This document shows positions 4,672 through 6,422 of a DNA stretch of 6,422 nucleotides, one piece after another. Every line of letters begins with the position of its first letter. The first letter of the stretch is position 1. This DNA is from Spirochaetota bacterium. GTDB taxonomy: Bacteria > Spirochaetota > UBA4802 > JAFGJZ01. A program made the translations under genes and the position numbers. The notes under the pieces are model-generated. The model saw only the letters and a list, made by a program, of their open reading frames with translations, ran no database searches and was not told the DNA's origin. Where the stretch lies: assembly GCA_022704645.1 (NCBI GenBank), contig JAKJGA010000096.1, positions 1 through 6,422 of the forward strand, read 5' to 3'.

Positions 4672-6422
4672 ATGACTGAAAACGGAATACCTGTGGATCA
4701 TGAGATCGTTGAAAATGATTTGGTTTCGATAGACTCGGTTCTTCCTAAACAGCTTTATATTATTCCAATAAGATACAGGCCGATTTTCCCCGGAATAATC
4801 ACTCCTTTGATTATTTCTAAAGGAAAATTCGCGGAAGCTGTCGATAAAGCTCTGCTTGCGACACGTACAGTTGGACTCGTAATGCTTAAGGATGATAATG
4901 TCGATGATATTAAACCCGGAAGCATTTACGAAATGGGAAGCGTTGCGCGCATATTGAAAAAAATCAATCTTCCTGACGGCGGAGTAAATGTTCTAATAAA
5001 CAGCATCAAGCGTTTTAAAATTACGGGTATCATCAATACAAAACCGTATCTGGTTGCCGAAGTCGAATATCTCGAAGATGAAATGCCGAGAGCAAAATCG
5101 AATGAAGTTAAGGCTCTAACGCGTTCTGTTCTGTCGCAGTTGAAAATGCTTTCAGAAAATAATCCTCTCTTTACGGAAGAAATGAAGCTCACGATGGTCA
5201 ATGTCGATGAGCCCGGGAAGATTGCCGATTTCGTAACCTCAATTCTTAATCTTGAACGCAACGAGTATCAGCAGGTGCTTGAAACTATTAATGTTCTCAA
5301 GAGACTTGAGCTGGTACTTGTGATGCTGCAGAAAGAGCTTGAAGTTGTTTCCCTTCAGAAAAAGATTCAGCAGCAGATAAATGAAAAAATAGATAAACAA
5401 CAGAGAGAATATTTTCTCCGTGAACAGCTCAAGGTTATCAAGCAGGAGCTTGGTATGGAAGAGGATGAGCGCACTAAGGAAATCAATGAGCTTAAAGCCA
5501 AGGTCGCGGCTCTCACCTTAAATGAAGAAGTTCTGGATAAACTGAAAGAGGAAATTGAAAAGCTTTCTTCGATGGATGCGAACAGCGCCGAGTATAATAT
5601 CACGCGGACTTATGTTGATACACTTCTTTCTCTTCCATGGAATACGAAAACAGAAGATATGAATGATCTTGTTCGTTCGGAAAAAATTCTTAACCGCGAT
5701 CATTACGGTCTTGAAGATGTGAAAGAAAGAATTTTGGAGTTTCTTGCTGTCCGTAAGCTCAAGCCGGATGCGCGCGGAACGATTCTGTGTCTCGTTGGCC
5801 CTCCGGGTGTCGGAAAAACTTCTCTGGGAAAATCGATAGCCGCATCTCTGAATAGAAAATTTTTCAGGATGTCTCTGGGCGGTATGCGCGATGAAGCCGA
5901 GATAAAGGGACACCGCCGCACCTATATCGGAGCAATGCCGGGAAAAATTATGCAGGGAATAAAAATATGCAAATCGCGTAACCCTGTTTTCATGCTCGAT
6001 GAAATCGACAAGCTCGGTTCAAGCTATCAGGGAGATCCTGCATCGGCTCTTCTGGAAGTTCTTGATCCGGAACAGAATAATGCATTCCGCGATCATTATC
6101 TTGATGTTCCTTTTGATCTGTCGGATCTGTTTTTTATAACTACAGCAAACACACTTGATACTATTCCGCGTGTGCTTCAGGACAGAATGGAGATAATCAG
6201 GCTTTCTGGTTATATCTCAGAAGAAAAAGAAGAAATAGCAAAGCGCTATCTTATACCGAAGCAGATTAAACTGCATGGACTTGAAAAAACTGATCTTAAG
6301 ATTTCAAACGCAGGACTCAAGCTTATTATTCAGAAATGGGCGCGTGAAGCCGGTGTCAGAAATTTTGAACGGAGAATTGAGACAATCTGCAGAAAAATTG
6401 CTTCGATAAAGGCAAAGGGCGG
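4672..6422 (+). CDS. lon: ATP-dependent Lon protease (partial, carboxy terminus beyond right edge)
   Basis: Lon is a cytoplasmic hexameric AAA+ serine protease that degrades misfolded and regulatory proteins. The first 583 codons are present. Residues about 28-235 form the LAN substrate-binding domain (PIRYRPIFPGIITPL near 32-46). A long charged coiled coil follows, with the Lon signature QREYFLREQLKVIKQELG near 243-260. In the AAA+ domain, Walker A GPPGVGKT is at 376-383 (Lys382) and Walker B FMLDEID has Asp443 and Glu444. Sensor-1 is Asn493 in TTANT, the arginine finger is Arg505 in DRME, and the sensor-2 arginine is Arg563 in EAGVRNFER. All sit 20-21 residues later than in E. coli Lon because of a slightly longer amino terminus. 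The Ser-Lys catalytic dyad lies outside the window. ATG 4672 is preceded by AGGCGG at modest strength, and a stop codon lies in frame shortly upstream. The amino-terminal style resembles spirochaete Lon. Confidence 0.97.
   Translation, partial: MTENGIPVDHEIVENDLVSIDSVLPKQLYIIPIRYRPIFPGIITPLIISKGKFAEAVDKALLATRTVGLVMLKDDNVDDIKPGSIYEMGSVARILKKINLPDGGVNVLINSIKRFKITGIINTKPYLVAEVEYLEDEMPRAKSNEVKALTRSVLSQLKMLSENNPLFTEEMKLTMVNVDEPGKIADFVTSILNLERNEYQQVLETINVLKRLELVLVMLQKELEVVSLQKKIQQQINEKIDKQQREYFLREQLKVIKQELGMEEDERTKEINELKAKVAALTLNEEVLDKLKEEIEKLSSMDANSAEYNITRTYVDTLLSLPWNTKTEDMNDLVRSEKILNRDHYGLEDVKERILEFLAVRKLKPDARGTILCLVGPPGVGKTSLGKSIAASLNRKFFRMSLGGMRDEAEIKGHRRTYIGAMPGKIMQGIKICKSRNPVFMLDEIDKLGSSYQGDPASALLEVLDPEQNNAFRDHYLDVPFDLSDLFFITTANTLDTIPRVLQDRMEIIRLSGYISEEKEEIAKRYLIPKQIKLHGLEKTDLKISNAGLKLIIQKWAREAGVRNFERRIETICRKIASIKAKG

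Noticed and set aside
4926..5921. Several minus-strand open frames beneath lon
   Set aside because: The plus-strand lon frame is unbroken with all AAA+ motifs. The antisense frames are serine-rich shadows of it.

Overview
The window looks like an ordinary chromosomal stretch from a moderate-to-low-GC bacterium, most likely a spirochaete of the Treponema group. That placement is an inference. It rests mainly on the amino-terminal style of the Lon protease (a PIRYRPIFPGIITPL stretch near residue 32). It also fits the anaerobe-type redox genes (a ferredoxin-fused nitroreductase and a flavoprotein with a cysteine cluster). I see no insertion sequence, CRISPR array, tRNA, rRNA or phage gene, and no abrupt change in base composition.

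Left part (1-1256): a divergent redox module. On the minus strand a flavodoxin-fold NAD(P)H/FMN reductase-like protein (802-140) is followed, with a 4-base ATGA overlap, by a protein that runs off the left edge. Its visible amino terminus is a ferredoxin-like domain of the kind fused to nitroreductases. On the plus strand, divergent from this pair, is an ArsR-type repressor that starts with TTG. The 136-base gap between them holds a good sigma-70 promoter for arsR, a TTGACA box pointing the other way, and two related sequence elements that are candidate ArsR operators. The repressor has a C-x-C-x3-C cluster whose first two cysteines align with the metalloid-binding pair of plasmid R773 ArsR. 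The module may therefore answer to a thiophilic or redox-active compound.

Middle part (1270-4538): a second divergent module. A MocR/PdxR-type regulator (GntR winged helix fused to an aminotransferase-like PLP domain) is on the minus strand. Opposite it is a tightly overlapping three-gene operon: a LysE/RhtB-type exporter, a single-domain cupin and a PhzF-family isomerase/epimerase-like enzyme. The short gap between them carries two exact copies of ATGCATACA spaced 22 bases apart. One covers the probable mocR start codon and the other lies on the -35 region of the exporter operon. My reading is that a PLP-dependent sensor controls processing and export of an amino-acid-like small molecule. 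The substrate is unknown. This cassette is the most interesting part of the window.

Right part (4539-6422): a probable Rho-independent terminator closes the PhzF operon, followed by a short leader and the first 583 codons of lon. The Lon substrate-binding domain, coiled coil and most of the AAA+ domain are present with all motifs intact. The protease domain lies beyond the edge.
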